Of a stretch of 64,000 nucleotides of DNA, positions 9,266-22,362 are shown piece by piece; the stretch's first letter is position 1, and the number at the start of each line of letters is the position of its first letter. Source of the DNA: Cristatella mucedo. Lineage: Eukaryota > Bryozoa > Phylactolaemata > Cristatellidae. Location: NCBI GenBank assembly GCA_009760855.2, contig WPIO01000007.1, positions 10,730,001 to 10,794,000 on the forward strand, given 5' to 3'. The notes under the pieces were generated by a model. That model searched no databases. It was not told the DNA's origin and saw nothing but the letters and a program-made list of their open reading frames with translations. Both the position numbers and the translations under genes were made by a program.

Positions 9266-12088
9266 GAACAGCTAATTTAATAGACGGGTCTCGTGGGTCA
9301 GCGTAAGAACTTAACTCAGTTGATCAACCGGGAGCCATCACAGCTGCGTCAGCAAAGGAGATGCAAGGCTGAACCTCTGGAATTTGTTGGCTAGCCTCGC
9401 AGCCATGTTCATCACCAGCGAGCAGTAAGTAGCCTTGTGGCATTTTCCGGTAGCCCGGCCGAAATGGGAAATTGCTCTGCACACGGTAGCCACCGTGTGC
9501 ACATTGAAAAGCACACGAAGGCCTTCGAGTGCACCCGAAAGAAAACTATCACTAGCTTCACTGGCACATCATAACCTGGTACATCAGTCCGTGACTCCAC
9601 AAAGCAGACTCTGCTGCAAGTTATTCTGGAGAATCGAATGTACACCATCGTACTCGAAGCGTGCTGAAACGTTGGAGTGCCACACCGATTGATTACAACT
9701 CCAACTTGCAATTTGAGGCTCCTGAATTATAAAGCCGAGGAACCGGTTATGCAATAATCTACGGTTATGCAGCATACAGGCTGAAGCCCAGTAGCAGTCG
9801 GTCTGTTCGTGCCCTAGGTTTGGTGCCAGTCGGATGAGTCATGCTCACGACGGCCCACTAGAGCGATTATAGGCTTTGGCTGGGTGCTGGACACTAACAG
9901 CCCTCCGTAGCTTTCGAATAGACAAGGCCCTGTGTTACAGACAAGGACTGGTCGTATTAAGATATGGACACTCTCCATTGTAGCCGAATTCTGTTAACGT
10001 CGGCATGCCCACATGTACTGATTGGCACTGCACTTACAGGTCGCTAACCGGGATTAAAGGCTCAGGTGTCACTAATACTTGTAATACATCGGGCCGGGCT
10101 AGCATCGTTATGAGAGCACTGTCTTTGCATTATAAGGACGTTCTTACATAAGCCAGTACAGTGTGCTTGTAACAGTGCGTGACAACCGGTTTATAGTAGG
10201 TAACCAATATCTACCATGTCAAGGAATTGAGAAAAGTGAGACATCTTGTTGAACTGGGAAAACGGCTTCGAAAGCTTAACGGCGGTAACGGTTAATGACG
10301 GTTAGACTGCAAGCGCCATATTTGACAACAGGACAGACGAAAATTGGAAAGGTGCCTAACATATCTGGAAATGAGTCATGTGGTTTTGGAGCTGAATACC
10401 AACAGCACCTTCCAACAACATCCTTTCATAATAAATGAGACCACTACTACATTGTTCTGACTTCAAATAGGACTACAGGCACGAGAGGCTAACACTACTG
10501 GACCAGTTGAACTAAGCAAAATGCTAAGTCGGGGCAAGTATTTGAGGACAGAGCTGAAGACCTGTATCTGCACATGCACCGGAAGCCACCAGGACTACAT
10601 GGAACCACCAGGGCTCCGGTGGTGGGGGGGGGGGTTGAGCACCCCTATACAAGAATAAGCATGCGGCACAATTACTTAAGATAAAGACTAACCTAAGTCT
10701 CAGTTCGAACCTGCCAAGCTTAGAGTTCTTAGTTAATGGAGCAAAATCTGTAAAGGAGGACGAATGTAAGAATTCTTTATAAAAAGAAAAGTGAAGAATC
10801 CCGAGCAGATTATATTTAAGTCTGTCTGTCACTTACCAAAGACAGGTGCAGCAAGGCATGCTCTATTTCAACTAAGAGAGTGCATGTTGCAGCTACATAA
10901 GCAAATTGGCGAAGTAACTTCCCTACTCATCACTGCAGTACCGCCCTAGTAGTACTGTAAATACATTACAAAGGACATGGGGTAAATACAATGTCAGTGA
11001 CATTGCAGGACTAACTAATCTAACAAAACTATTATACTATAGTATAATATACTATACTATAAACAATATATATATATACAATATATACTATATACAATAC
11101 TATAGTTTATTAGACAGGTTGAAGCACACATAAAGTGCCCAGAAAGAGAAGTTCCCAGAGGGTGCTGTAGAATGTATTATTTTAGTAGTAGTATTACGGA
11201 TGATTTAGATTGATGCCGAGCTCTGCTACCACTGGCTTGCCTGCATGTGTTGGTTCTGCATCTACAACCACCTAGCAGCGATTTGAGGCTCTAGTTTTAC
11301 CAGTATCTATTACGTTTCTGCAAGGACTAGCACGTGTTATGTGCGCTGCATTGGTGGCAAAGGATTCGAGTTCAGGAGCTGCTACAGTGCGTTCGTAGCA
11401 GTATCATGCCACAAAATCCTACCACAATCAGACTGTTTGCAAATGAGCAAATAGTGCATGGTAAATTAAACCAAGATGCTTAGAAAAATTCTGTTATTCT
11501 CCAAGTGCTGTGCTGACCCGTAGCCATGCGATCAACCTTTGGTAAGTTGCCGTCGTGCCGCATTGCCATGTCGATCAATCAAGCAACTTTAACATTGCTG
11601 AAAATACTACGGCTGGCAGAAGCTAGGCCTTGGACCATTATAATCAATGTAGGCTAGGCCCTGGAGCGCTACAAACCAAAGCAGGGGCACCAATGCTACC
11701 GTGTGGGCATGGGGTAGTCCTAGCGACACTTGTGGAACACAGCAGACGCCTGCCTTCATGCATAAAATCTAGCCACAACTCCTAATTCCTAGACGATAGA
11801 GACCAACAAAAGACTAGACATGCTGGTTATGCAGCAGCATATCTCTCAGCTCAAAGCAAGAACTTTGTAAATAAAGTGTGAGCGCTGCTATGTCACTAAT
11901 GGAAATCGAACCCACATCCCTTTGGATTAGTAACTTCTTTATGGGCTGTGCTGAGCACTTCCTTAACTAAACGTTAACCAGCAGCTCGATCCGATGCCAG
12001 CAAACACAATAAAGGCATGCAAAACTACCAAGAGAAAAAAAAGCAGAGAAGCAGCATCCTTCAAATGTGCAGGTGGGCGCAACATTGT
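9266..12088. other. Long intron stretch, mostly anonymous
   Basis: No exon is supported here. It holds a degenerate LINE-2-tail-like piece near 9590-9650, a poly-G run near 10622, an AT-rich self-complementary stretch at 11030-11105 (ACTATAGTATAATATACTAT) and a LINE family 1 tail at 11127-11196. Otherwise nothing recognisable. Confidence 0.4.
11127..11196 (+). mobile_element. LINE family 1 3' tail fragment
   Basis: AAAGTGCCCAGAAAGAGAAG, then GAGGGTGCTGTAGAATGTAT and ATT-type repeats. A decayed tail only. Confidence 0.6.
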
Positions 12089-12103
12089 TTAAGGAAGTCT
12101 CAC

Positions 12104-12315
12104 CCTTTGATCAGCGGCATCATTGTAGTCAATGTCGTTGTTTAACTGAGTCGTCACTTGTATGGCAGAGACATTAGATAGAAGCTCTCCTTGGAAATCG
12201 CCCTCGATGGCTGACGAGGCAGAACTGTAGCCACTGCTTTCGGATGTCACACCGGTGTGCAAACCGGGCAAAGAGCTGATACTGGGACTCATGCTAATCT
12301 CATCCAGGGTATATC
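12104..12315 (-). CDS. RBCK1: HOIL-1-like gene, Ser-rich linker exon
   Basis: A 212-nt exon between CCCGGTAG at 12316 and a donor GG followed by GTGAGAC at 12103. It gives 70 codons plus two leading bases, with phase 1 in and 0 out. The peptide starts YTLDEISMSPSISSLPGLHT, continues GVTSESSGYSSASSAIEGDF and ends with an Asn/Asp/Gln-rich part (NNDIDYNDAADQR). It is rich in Ser, Gly and acidic residues and probably disordered. It has no recognised domain, but phase, strand and position between the UBL and NZF exons fit the long linker of HOIL-1. The SSGYSS and MSPS stretches look like phosphorylation targets (inference). Confidence 0.65.
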
Positions 12316-12354
12316 CTACCGGGAATCGCAAGAATAGACAAGACAGTTGAGCAC

Positions 12355-12487
12355 AACCACTTGGTCCCGCGTATAAGGTGCTCTCGCCCCGACCAAGGTC
12401 TGGCTGAGGTCGTGGGCTCGAGCCCCGAGGCATATGTGAAGCGCCTGAATCGAGATTAAGTTCTCTTGGGGCGCTATACAAATGAAT
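12355..12487 (+). mobile_element. SINE-B copy
   Basis: A-box remnant TATAAGGTGCTCTCGCC, B box GTGGGCTCGAGCCCCGA, and tail GAATCGAGATTAAGTTCTCT then GGGGCGCTATACAAATGAAT and a T-run. It lies about 40 bp upstream of the Ser-rich exon acceptor, antisense to the gene. Confidence 0.85.
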
Positions 12488-13359
12488 TTTTTTTTCATTT
12501 TAACTGCGAAGCAAGAGCAAGCGCCGGCATCAACCACTAAGCATGTGCACGTGGTAAGTAGAGTTTACCGTATTTTCCCACACAACGACTCCATTAAGGT
12601 AAAACAAGAGGCAAATTCATATGACCCTACTCACGGGCCCATGCACACATGCACACACATTGCACGTACTGTGACATGATGGCAGCATTTTAGAGCACCA
12701 GCTAAGGTTGCCAACCATCCCCTAGTGCCAGGTGAGCAGTACCCAGAAACCCAGTAGTGCCTGGTGTCCATCGACAGACGAACGAATCATGTTGCCAACA
12801 TTTGCCCCATTTCAAATCGGGTCATGGGGATAAACAATTTGTGAGGCCAACAACTAGGCCACACAAACTCAGTTAAATATTAGGAGATTCATGAATACAT
12901 CACTGCTTAAAGGCACGTACGAATGACAGAGGCACGTATGAATGTTTGCTATCGAGCATCTTCGGAGATCTTGAAGCTCACGGGGAGCCAAGCGCATGTG
13001 ACAGGCAATCGCCCGACAAGCCTGGCATGGCTTGACGATAAACATTTGCAGGGTTTCTACAAGGAGCCTAAGCTTGGCATTGGAAAGACACCGATTGAGG
13101 GCAGGCAAGTGGAGAAAAGACGATCTTAAGACCACCAAACTGAAGGCACCGACACCTGACCTTTCGGTGGCTGCGCTCACCGTTCCAGGGTCCGTGTACC
13201 ACACTGATTTCGGCACTCTTCGTGCTAAACCACGGGTCTCCTTTGACAATACGAGATGACAAATGTGGTGGCAGGTTGAGCAAGGCAAAGCCACCACCGT
13301 AAATTCATTTGTTCCACAACGTACTATGCAGTGCTATGCAGTGCTCAAATGCAGAGGGA

Positions 13360-13447
13360 GGCAACTTTCCAGCATTTGCAAAGTGCCTAGAAAAAGACTT
13401 AGCCTTCTTCAAAAGCATTTCACTGTATTAGTAAAAAATAAAAAATA
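13360..13447 (+). mobile_element. LINE family 1 3' tail fragment
   Basis: GCATTTGCAAAGTGCCTAGA, a decayed tail stem and an A-rich end. It lies next to a SINE-A copy. Confidence 0.45.
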
Positions 13448-13449
13448 AA

Positions 13450-13627
13450 ATGCTTGCTGATTTAACAGCCTCTTTTGTATAGCAACAGAAGAGCCTTTAC
13501 GGCTATCACCACAGCTTTCAGGGGCAACAAAGGATTGCCCAACGCAGGATTCTCCGGATTCCACCACGACCTCAGGGCTGAGGTCGTGTTAAGCAGCCGC
13601 CTTACCTAGTGTGCCATCTCGGCTCTA
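13450..13627 (-). mobile_element. SINE-A copy
   Basis: Reverse SINE-A with tail GATTTAACAGCCTCTTTTGT, body AGAAGAGCCTTTACGGCTAT and head CCTTACCTAGTGTGCCATCT. The B box is mutated. Confidence 0.75.
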
Positions 13628-14415
13628 TTATCTTGGTCAGGTGGTGCATACGAGCAGTTTGTCGAAGGCACAATCTGAATATAGAAGACTCGTCGTCACC
13701 ATTGTCGGTCGACGCTACGTTTGCCTCGTTTGAAGAGTTCAAGGTACGATTACGAGAGGTTACAGAAGCGAGCTAATTTTGAGACGCGCTCGGCATTCGG
13801 GGAGCGAAAGTTATCCTATTCACGTGTGGAGGCAGAGGTTTCGTGTAAGGCAGTGACCGTTGCAAGGCGTTCATTTCGCGACAGTTGCAAGCCCGGAGGC
13901 AGCCAGACAGGTGGTCACAGTACCGCCGAGAGAGGAAAGTAGTCCATAACTCTAAGTGCTGGATGGCTCGATAACTGATGATTTAACACAGCGCACCAAT
14001 AGGGAGCTGCAGCTACTGTAGCTAGTCACAGTTTCATTGGGCGAAGGCTTATTTCGAGTCGAGATAGTTTTATGAACTGTAGTAAAGGTACTAGGTAGCT
14101 ATCACAGCTTTAACGAATGTTCACCTGAATTGTTCTCACCTTGAAAGTGGCAAACTGGTCTATTACAGTTTGACAGTCAATATTTCCAGTGTTTCTTTCT
14201 CTACGCTTAACAAGGCCAAATCGGAGAGCCGATCTTACCCCATTAAGGGGTAATGTCAAGAAAATACTGATATCCGACTTCTATCCCAACTTGTCGAACC
14301 TTGATAGCTCGCAATACATGCTTGAAGCTTGTGGAGGTGAATTCTTGTAACTTTGATACAGCTTCATTTCCAGGGTCGGTTGGTGCCTAGTAAAATCCAT
14401 TACTCGGCTAATACT
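13628..14415. other. Intron sequence, no gene seen
   Basis: Anonymous. Confidence 0.4.
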
Positions 14416-14419
14416 TCAC

Positions 14420-14600
14420 GTATCTGAGTGAAATGTGAGTTCAGCTCTGCTTGTTTTACACGAGTCTGGAAAGATTTCTAATTTTGGCTGGATACATTTT
14501 GCTCTATATGTCCACGATTACAGAGAAGAAAACTACAGAACGTTTGATGACGTATACAGCAAAATGTGTCCAACCGAAATAAGAAATTTGAAACTTGAAA
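14420..14600. repeat. Foldback repeat, related to 36.2 kb
   Basis: Inverted arms: ATTTTGGCTGGATACATTTT (near 14480) and its near-complement GCAAAATGTGTCCAACCGAA (near 14560). The same sequence recurs in the other orientation at 36210-36335. Probably a small non-autonomous element. Confidence 0.5.
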
Positions 14601-14865
14601 CCCTTGGCTGATGAAATTATTGAACTTGACTGTCAGCCTAGCATTCATATTAAATGCAGCATATTAGTAGGCCTACTGGCCACTTCCTGTTGTCTGTTAG
14701 TGTGGGCGTTAATAGCTCTACGGCTATTCTAGCACCTGTGTTTGTCTTGCTGTCTGATTAACTCCATCGCACACTTGCTTTTAACAAGTAAGTCCCAGCA
14801 GATCTTCCTGGCTAGATTCGCACCCTGTGTTGCTACATGCGCCCTAGTTGAAACTAACTGAGGCC

Positions 14866-14979
14866 AAATCCTAGCGATCACAGCTATCAGTGAGAGCTGC
14901 TCCTTTGCTGACTGGGGGATCGAAATCCTAGCGATCACAGCTATCAGTGAGAGCTGCTCCTTTGCTGACTGGGGGATCG
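14866..14979. repeat. 57-bp tandem duplication
   Basis: Two virtually identical copies of 57 bp starting AAATCCTAGCGATCACAGCT. The near identity points to a recent event. Confidence 0.9.
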
Positions 14980-15749
14980 AACGCCCCCTGCCTCGGCTCC
15001 ACCACCGGCAGCAAGCCTTTTAAGGATAGGGCCGACAAAATAATGGAGTGACTGAGCTCATAATAACCATCACCGAATGATGAATGGAGGAGGGACTGCA
15101 AATCAACCTGAAGCCAGCATAGAAGTGAGGCAATATCTACGGAAATTAACCCCTCCAAGCATTAGCTAGATGAAGATTAGCCAAAGCAGAAAGCAACATA
15201 GCATTGTTTTTTCATATTTACAGCAGCTGCTGACCTGGGCACTGTAGCCAGCTATTCTTTGCTGCTACCCCTTAACTACTGCCCAACGTGCTAGCATTCC
15301 CTACCAATCGGCTATTTCACTCCTCTTTGCTGCATTACGAGTGTGTGCTGTCGGCAAAACTGAGAGCACACAAAAGTGTGAAGCTGAGGCTACGACGAAG
15401 CTACACAACACTGTCTATTGTACATTACAACTACATTCGAACAAAACGAGGCAAGTCAATCCCTTACTCGACGTTCACTAAGCCACTCATTTCTATGCAG
15501 AATAGCTTCGGTACTAAGGTCAAGTCAGAGAGTAGGCGATCAACACTGCTCAAACCTAAATTGACAAGATTAACACGGAAACTGGCCCAACAACCAACAC
15601 TGCTGGAGGATATGGGAGATATGCTCTAACAGAAACCCAGCCACACTTGCCGGCCATGCCAGCACCACAAAAGCTAAAACGCAGATGTTCCTCACACCAT
15701 TTTCTGGAAGCGAGTGCATTGTCCTTTATTTGCTTATGCTTACTGATAC
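14980..15749. other. Intron sequence, one anonymous ORF
   Basis: A plus-strand open frame at 15288-15629 (113 codons, Lys/Arg/Ser/Thr-rich) has no recognised homology or splice context and is probably chance. Confidence 0.3.
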
Positions 15750-15852
15750 CATGCATCCCTCACCAATTTAAATGCTTCCTTTACGAACATGTCAAGAGAT
15801 TTATTTCTCTTGGAGAGCTACATAACTATATATTATTATAATTAGTATTATC
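15750..15852 (+). mobile_element. Decayed LINE family 1 3' tail
   Basis: CAAGAGATTTATTTCTCTTG followed by GAGAGCTACATAACTATATA and ATT-type repeats. Similar to the LINE family 1 tail stem but diverged. Confidence 0.4.
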
Positions 15853-16132
15853 CCACTAAGCCTGCTGAAAGTATTCTAGCCCACCTGGCCAGCTATATGC
15901 ATTTAAATGAACTGTTAGTATCCCATTTCATTATACACTAGCTAGGTCGACAGGTATACCACAGCCAATACAAGTATGTATCTACGCAACACTCGACAAC
16001 TTCCCTAGCTGGATATTCTGTTACATAAAGGGAGCAAATCAAATGGACACACAGAAGAAGAAGCGGCAATCTATTGCAAGTTAAAACGGGTGCTGAAGAC
16101 GAAGCAAGACACAATAGCAGTTGCAAGCATAC

Positions 16133-16503
16133 CGAGATTAGCCGGGGCAAGTGAGGTGCCGGCTGCCTGTCGATGTGCATCAGTTGTAGCTGGAACGACA
16201 AGTGCTCGCTGGTGAAACACAATTCTCCACAGTTCATTATCATCATCTACAGGCTGACTTATTCTTCCGTCCTTCAGGTACACGCAAACCTCGGGCTCAG
16301 ACAATGAGTGGTGGCAGTCCGCACCATATACTGGATCCGTGTCCCCGAGTGGTTTCCCGTTGACAATCCATATTTGTTTGTCCAGAGCAAAATTGTATGT
16401 TACTAGCATCATCATCTTCAAGTCAGACACAGTGTACGACTTACTGATTATATGTGTTTTGGCTGGGCCGATGTTGCACTTGTCAGCCACACGCACTTGA
16501 ATT
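16133..16503 (-). CDS. RBCK1: HOIL-1-like gene, UBL exon copy 2
   Basis: A second ubiquitin-like exon homologous to that at 40.5-40.8 kb. The frame is open for 123 codons, reading IQVRVADKCNIGPAKTH, then SYTVSDLKMMMLVTYNFALD, KQIWIVNGKPLGDTDPVYGA and PEVCVYLKDG. The shared landmarks are x-V-R-x-A-D at the start, YxVxDLKM, Q-I-W-[IV]-[IV]-N-G-K and [CV]xYLK. The acceptor is TTTTCTGGCAG and the donor CTCG followed by GTATGC. Phases are 2 in and 1 out, identical to copy 1. After the UBL there is a longer tail (DDDNELWRIVFHQRALVVPA and more), parallel to YELWQLVMQ in copy 1. The exon joins the next exon (12315) in frame as ANL-G-YTLDE. Because of its phase it cannot follow copy 1 directly. No separate first exon for it was found. 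It may be a mutually exclusive exon or belong to a duplicated gene. Confidence 0.8.
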
Positions 16504-17363
<860 letters not shown>

Positions 17364-19535
17364 GTTATCAGTTTTCACCTGCCAGTACCGGCAAACATCA
17401 GCAGCTTCAAGCTGGCCCTGCCTGCCACCTACTGGCCCGAATGCTAGATGCAACAGCGTAGCCAATGCACACTTGCTCACACAAAAATCGCGCTATGGAG
17501 CCTCCCAAAGGATAACCAGAATAAAATATCTACCACTTAAAAGAAACAAAAAATCAATCAAGCGTGAACAGGCAGATGTGGTCGCACAGCGTATAAGGTT
17601 CTAATGGAATATTTTCGGTGCTACACTGGCCAAGCCAGATCACCAATGCAGCTGACATTCCATCCCGAAGGCAAATCTCTGGACGGGTCACATTTTTGTA
17701 AGCAAGGTGCTGCTGCTAATCCAGCAGCCAGATGAGTCAATCGCATCGCTGGAAGTGCCTAGAAGCAACTGCTCTAGAAGCTTCTGTGAGCTCTAGTCAG
17801 CTGGTCATCCACCGCATGACGACTGCCATGGCATGGCCATCAGCAGTACAAGAGGGAGGCATAGCAGCCGGTGCTCGTAATGAGCGGTGGCCCTCTAGTA
17901 TGCCAAAGTCACTCAACGTTAGCGCCGGGCAGCATGCCCCACTTTCAGCCAACGGTGGTCCTGGCTCCACCAGACCGCACAAGGCCCACTTTTCAGCTTG
18001 CCCAGTGAACTGCGGTTCCAGTTCTTTGCTGCCCAGATGCGCCCACGCACTTCCTTACTTACCCCTGCCGCCGCCACCATAAAACCTTCTCTCCCATGCA
18101 ACTCTGTCGGCTTCGAGGGGGAGGGAGAGGCAGAGGGAGCGTCAGGTAGCAGAAGATTGCGCACAGCCATCTGAGATGCTTGCTTCCACGAATAGCCCCA
18201 AGTCGACCCACGATTTGTTCAGTAGGTTAGGTATTAGTGATATGTAAGCTTCCCTTCTTCGTTGGACGGTCAGGATTATACTTCTAAGCTCGGCACAGCA
18301 CACTCTCTTCTCTTTTCTCCCCATCACTCACTGATCTCTGGCAGAGGTGGCATGCATGTCCGACCCAGAGCACAGTCAGATCCACAACTTCATAACTTGT
18401 TACAGTCCCTCTGCGACTTCACTTCCCATTACGAGTCGTCAGGCTTGCACTAGGAGTACACATAGCAGGCTAGACCCATGATGCTCACCGCCACTGGCAG
18501 CGCTTATAGCAGCCTGAAAGTTGGCGCTACGGTCGGCCCCCCTCTCCGAGGCGGGAGGGAAGATAAAGGTGCTCCCATGGACAACGGGTGGGTACGAGCA
18601 ACAGCACTCGCCATGGCCTGCAGTGTGGGTTCCTCGGGTGGGCAAGCAGCTGAGGAGGGGGAAGTAATCGTCAAAATGAGAGCACCAGCGCCGGTGGCCA
18701 GCAGCAGCGGTGATCGTACGACAGTGGGAGAGGAGCTAGTCGGCGATGTACGATGACCAAGCAGCAGTTCAACGAGTACCTGACATTCTCTTCGGCGCTC
18801 TGCCGAGTCGGATGCTGAGCTCTCTTTGCAAGCTCAACGGCGTAGCACTGAGACCTGTATAAGTCTCCTTCTTGAATTGTGTGCTCGAGAGTGTCGAATG
18901 AGCAGAACATCACATACACCCTGGCATACTACTCAGTCTAACATCCCAGCCGGGTCTGACGTCGTACGATCGAGACACTTCAACAGAGCAAATGACAACG
19001 GAGCAAATGACAACACTGGCAGAGAAGCACAAGCATGACTGCCGAACGAGCAGTGCCAATTAGCACTATTAGCAAAGGAAGTAATTCTGGGAGGTGCAAG
19101 TCATCTAGCAAGGCAGTACTAGAACGGTTGCTACCACGAGTGATGGTTAACTAAGGATGGCCGGCGATCATCGGCAGGATGGTAGGTGCATCGAGCAAGA
19201 TGGACAGGTGTGGCGTAGGACAGGCATCTGCTGCACCTACTTCTGAGCACATCCATTGCGGTAGGTACATAATCTGGCATGGTACCCTGTCAGAGGAATG
19301 GAAACCCACATAGTAAAAAATAAACGGTCCCTTGCCAGGAATGCCTGTACGTATGAAAACCGAATGCAACTTACAGCTCAACCACAGTGCACTGTGCAAG
19401 CAAATGCACGACTTGAGGCCAGCACCAATACGGCCAGCATGTGGTATCAACAGTTCCACCAGACTTTAATCATGGCATCATCAGATAAGTGAGTAGATGC
19501 AGCTGGTCATTTCTTTTGTAAGTGCACATGGCACG
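17364..19535. other. Intron stretch of about 2.2 kb, no supported gene
   Basis: Fairly GC-rich. On the minus strand, ATG at 18170-18168 opens MAVRNLLLPDAPSASPSPSK, which ends at a donor-like GCAGGG followed by GTAAGT near 18085. It would leave phase 0, which does not fit UBL copy 2 (needs phase 2), so I do not call it as an exon. Confidence 0.35.
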
Positions 19536-19539
19536 ATAA

Positions 19540-19655
19540 GATGGTTCTAGGATGATTCATCCAGATGCCGTTTCATCCAGATGCCGTTTCATCCACGCAC
19601 AATTTATCCACTGACTGTTCAAGCTGACAAGAAACCCTAAACCCTAATTAAAGAT
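19540..19655. repeat. 16-bp tandem repeat plus CCCTAAA motifs
   Basis: Two and a half copies of TTCATCCAGATGCCGT from 19556, followed at about 19632 by AAACCCTAAACCCTAA. Similar CCCTAAA motifs recur in the element at 25.4-26.1 kb. Confidence 0.6.
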
Positions 19656-19744
19656 ATTTATTTCAACATTTTTCCAGTGCAGTCCTTCAGTAATTCATAT
19701 TAACAAGTTAAATATTATTTTGAATGAATCGTTCGTGGATTACT

Positions 19745-20385
19745 TATAGGATTTCAGGGGTTTGCAGCCACTATAGGGATGAACTCCCTGATCTTATCTA
19801 TCTTCGTGACAAAGAATCAAGAGAAGCAATCGGCTAGATCATCACAATGATCATCAGGTAAGGAGTTAACCTGGGAGGGGTTAAGGAGATGGTTGATCGT
19901 CGGCATCAGCATTTTTGGATTCTGTATCTGCGATACAACAATGTTTTTATAGAAGCTAGACTTGGCCTTTGTTAAGATCGATTGGTACGATCTACAGTAG
20001 TTCTCATATGCCTGTGGATGGACAGTCAGTCCTGATCTTGTGTGTACTTTTTCAAACTTGTGCTTAGTAGACCTAGCTAGTTTAATGCCTGCAGTAAACT
20101 ATTGGCCTTCTGAGAGAGGGCGCACACGGCGTGCTTAGTCGATGCCAACTCGTCGAGCATGTTAGCAAGTATCGTGTTGCAGCAATGTATCAATGATGAC
20201 AGGCTGGAAAGGGAATTGAACAACAGAGGCGAAACAGATATTCTCACGCCGACAGCATCATTAGCAAGGGTCTTGAGGCTTCGCAATTCACATGTGACTT
20301 TGGATGCAGAGGAGAGCACACATTGTAGATGGAATGAGATCTGCATGTGGTCAGATGAGCAGAATTTGGTAATAACAGTTAGTTG
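19745..20385 (-). mobile_element. LINE family 1, internal ORF2 fragment
   Basis: On the minus strand the frame reads LDELASTKHAVCALSQKANS, then YENYCRSYQSILTKAKSSFY and FFVTKIDKIREFIP. This is the stretch between endonuclease and reverse transcriptase in CR1/L2-type elements. Stop codons interrupt it, and both ends are truncated. Confidence 0.65.
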
Positions 20386-21060
20386 AAGGAGAAAATTTGG
20401 TCGAGAGTGTGACCCTTGATGTAAGTAGGGCAATGCACATGAGCCACAAAGGACAACGAGTCCACCAGTGCACGAAATTCGGTGCCGAAGGTCCATGCAC
20501 GTGTGCTATCTTGTCTTAACTCCTGCAAGCCACTATTCGCAGGTCTTCTGGCCTGTGCAATCAGCTTGCACCGGCAGCGAGTTCCAGGCTTTGGGATTAT
20601 ACGAATTAAAGGCAAGGTCTCCACAGTATTTCATGTTCAAATAAGGTATTGCTAAACGATTCGAGTCAGAAGAGCAGGTGGCACGATGCTTAGCCAGGTG
20701 GGGGTAGATCTGATAGGTAGGCTTGAGCCACAAAATGAATGGACCTAAGAGTGACACAACCTAGAAGTCGATAAGCTACTTGATTGAGAGCCAATGCAGG
20801 TCGACGAGAAGTGGTGTGATTGTGGTAACTGCGCCGCTCACGACAAACAAGCCTAGCTGCAGATTTGTGCACCAACTGGAAATATCTTATTGCACAGGCT
20901 GGTAGACCAGCCAGCAGTGAGTTACAGAAGTCGAGACAGGATGTCACAGATGCACGGACAAATTTAGATGTAGCATCTCTGTCTAAGCAAGCCTGAATTT
21001 AAGCATGGTTATGTAGCTGAAAGTATGCAGACTTTACTGTGGAGCTGATGCGCATAACAT
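20386..21060 (-). mobile_element. LINE family 1, RT C-terminal fragment
   Basis: Minus-strand reading includes [20 protein letters not shown] and [20 protein letters not shown]. Order relative to 19745-20385 is wrong for one copy (RT end precedes the internal part), so these are two insertions or a rearranged copy. Confidence 0.75.
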
Positions 21061-21291
21061 TATAATACCTATTGGCCACCTCACAAGCATTAAAAGGCAC
21101 CCTTGCTTTGAGAATGAAAAAGCCAAAAGACTTATGCTGTCACACGCACCAGAAAAAAGGCCCAACAAACTGCCGAAACGCATTAGCTCACCACTGAAGT
21201 GCTACTATGCTTCCAAGAGAGCTTGTCATGCGATCGGTGCTTGTGACTCGGTTAGCTACACACCCCCAAGACCAGCTGCTGCAAGGCAGTC

Positions 21292-21480
21292 CCAGGAGAT
21301 AGCCGACCCCTCAGTCTTAGCTAAGGTGCAAGGTGCTCACACTTCACGATGAGGGTCGTGGGTTCGGAGTTCGGAAGCAGGCGATCCTTTGTTGCACACT
21401 GCAAGCAAGCAGGGTGATAGCCGCTAAGGCGCTTCTGCCGCCTATATAAATAAGGCCGCTAGATCAACTAACTAACTAGC
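21292..21480 (+). mobile_element. SINE-A copy
   Basis: Head AGTCTTAGCTAAGGTGCAAG, B-box region GGGTCGTGGGTTCGGAGTTC, body GATAGCCGCTAAGGCGCTTC and tail AAGGCCGCTAGATCAACTAA. Confidence 0.75.
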
Positions 21481-22176
21481 TAACGTTTACTTAATACTTG
21501 CCAACCAGCCCTTGCTGTCATTTACTTGCTTAAATCAACCGCTCAACACTGCCTCATGAGCTTGCAAGGATGCATTGCAGTCGCCATCCAGACGGTCAGA
21601 TCCCACCTAGTGCTGAACCCGCAGCAGCAACACACAGACTGTGATCAACACAGCGAGCAGGACCAACGGCCAGGCACCAGCACCAGCGGCACAGCCAGTC
21701 GGCTGCATGCTGCTTGCAGCGCTACCTAAAACCACGGCATGCGTCACAGAGGCTGGGATGTGCGAGTGCCCCAATAAGTGAAGTGACAAGTGTATCCGCT
21801 GGGTAATATATCGAGCCATATCAAGCAGTGCCGCACATCGCGGCCTCTCGCCAGTCTGACGCTGGCAACTCGAGCGCTAATCGGCTAAGAAACCTCTCGC
21901 CAGCTAAGGGCACAGCGGCCAGCCCGCTGTCATGGCCGGCCTGCAATTCGCAGGACGATAAGCATGATCCCATGCCCTGCCCCCAATGCCCTGTTGCAGC
22001 AACTTCAGCTCGAGGGCGAAGAATCGGTCTGACAGCATACCGAAACAATGACGTTCGGATAATAATAGTAATAGTAACAATAATAATAATAATAATAACT
22101 GGTCGTTTGTTAGCAAACAGAGAGAACTAAATGTCTATCTGGGCGATTTACAGCTCGTTGTCAGATAAATGGCTAA
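21481..22176. other. Intron sequence with one hydrophobic ORF
   Basis: A minus-strand ORF at 21607-21819 ends with a hydrophobic run (AWPLVLLAVLITVCVLLLR) that looks like a membrane segment. It has no homology or splice support and is listed only for completeness. An ATT/ATA-rich patch lies at 22060-22098. Confidence 0.3.
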
Positions 22177-22177
22177 A

Positions 22178-22362
22178 AAATGCTAGCTGATTCAACAGCC
22201 TCTATTTGTATAGCAACAGAAGAGCCTTTGTGGCTATCACCACCGCTTGCAGTGGCGATATAGGATAGCCTACCACAGGATTCGAACCTCCGACCTCGGG
22301 GCCGAGGTCGGCACCGGCCGTCTTTGCCACTGGACGAGTCACCAGGAGTCACGGTGCTTAAT
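22178..22362 (-). mobile_element. SINE-A copy
   Basis: Reverse SINE-A: tail GCTGATTCAACAGCCTCTAT, body AGAAGAGCCTTTGTGGCTAT, B box complement CACAGGATTCGAACCTCCGA. Confidence 0.8.

Noticed and set aside
12869-13297. A 142-codon minus-strand ORF.
   Set aside because: No homology, no splice sites that fit the gene, and overlapping equally long frames on the other strand.
18085-18170. An alternative first exon (MAVRNLLLP...) with a GTAAGT donor for UBL copy 2.
   Set aside because: It ends in phase 0, whereas UBL copy 2 needs a phase-2 donor.
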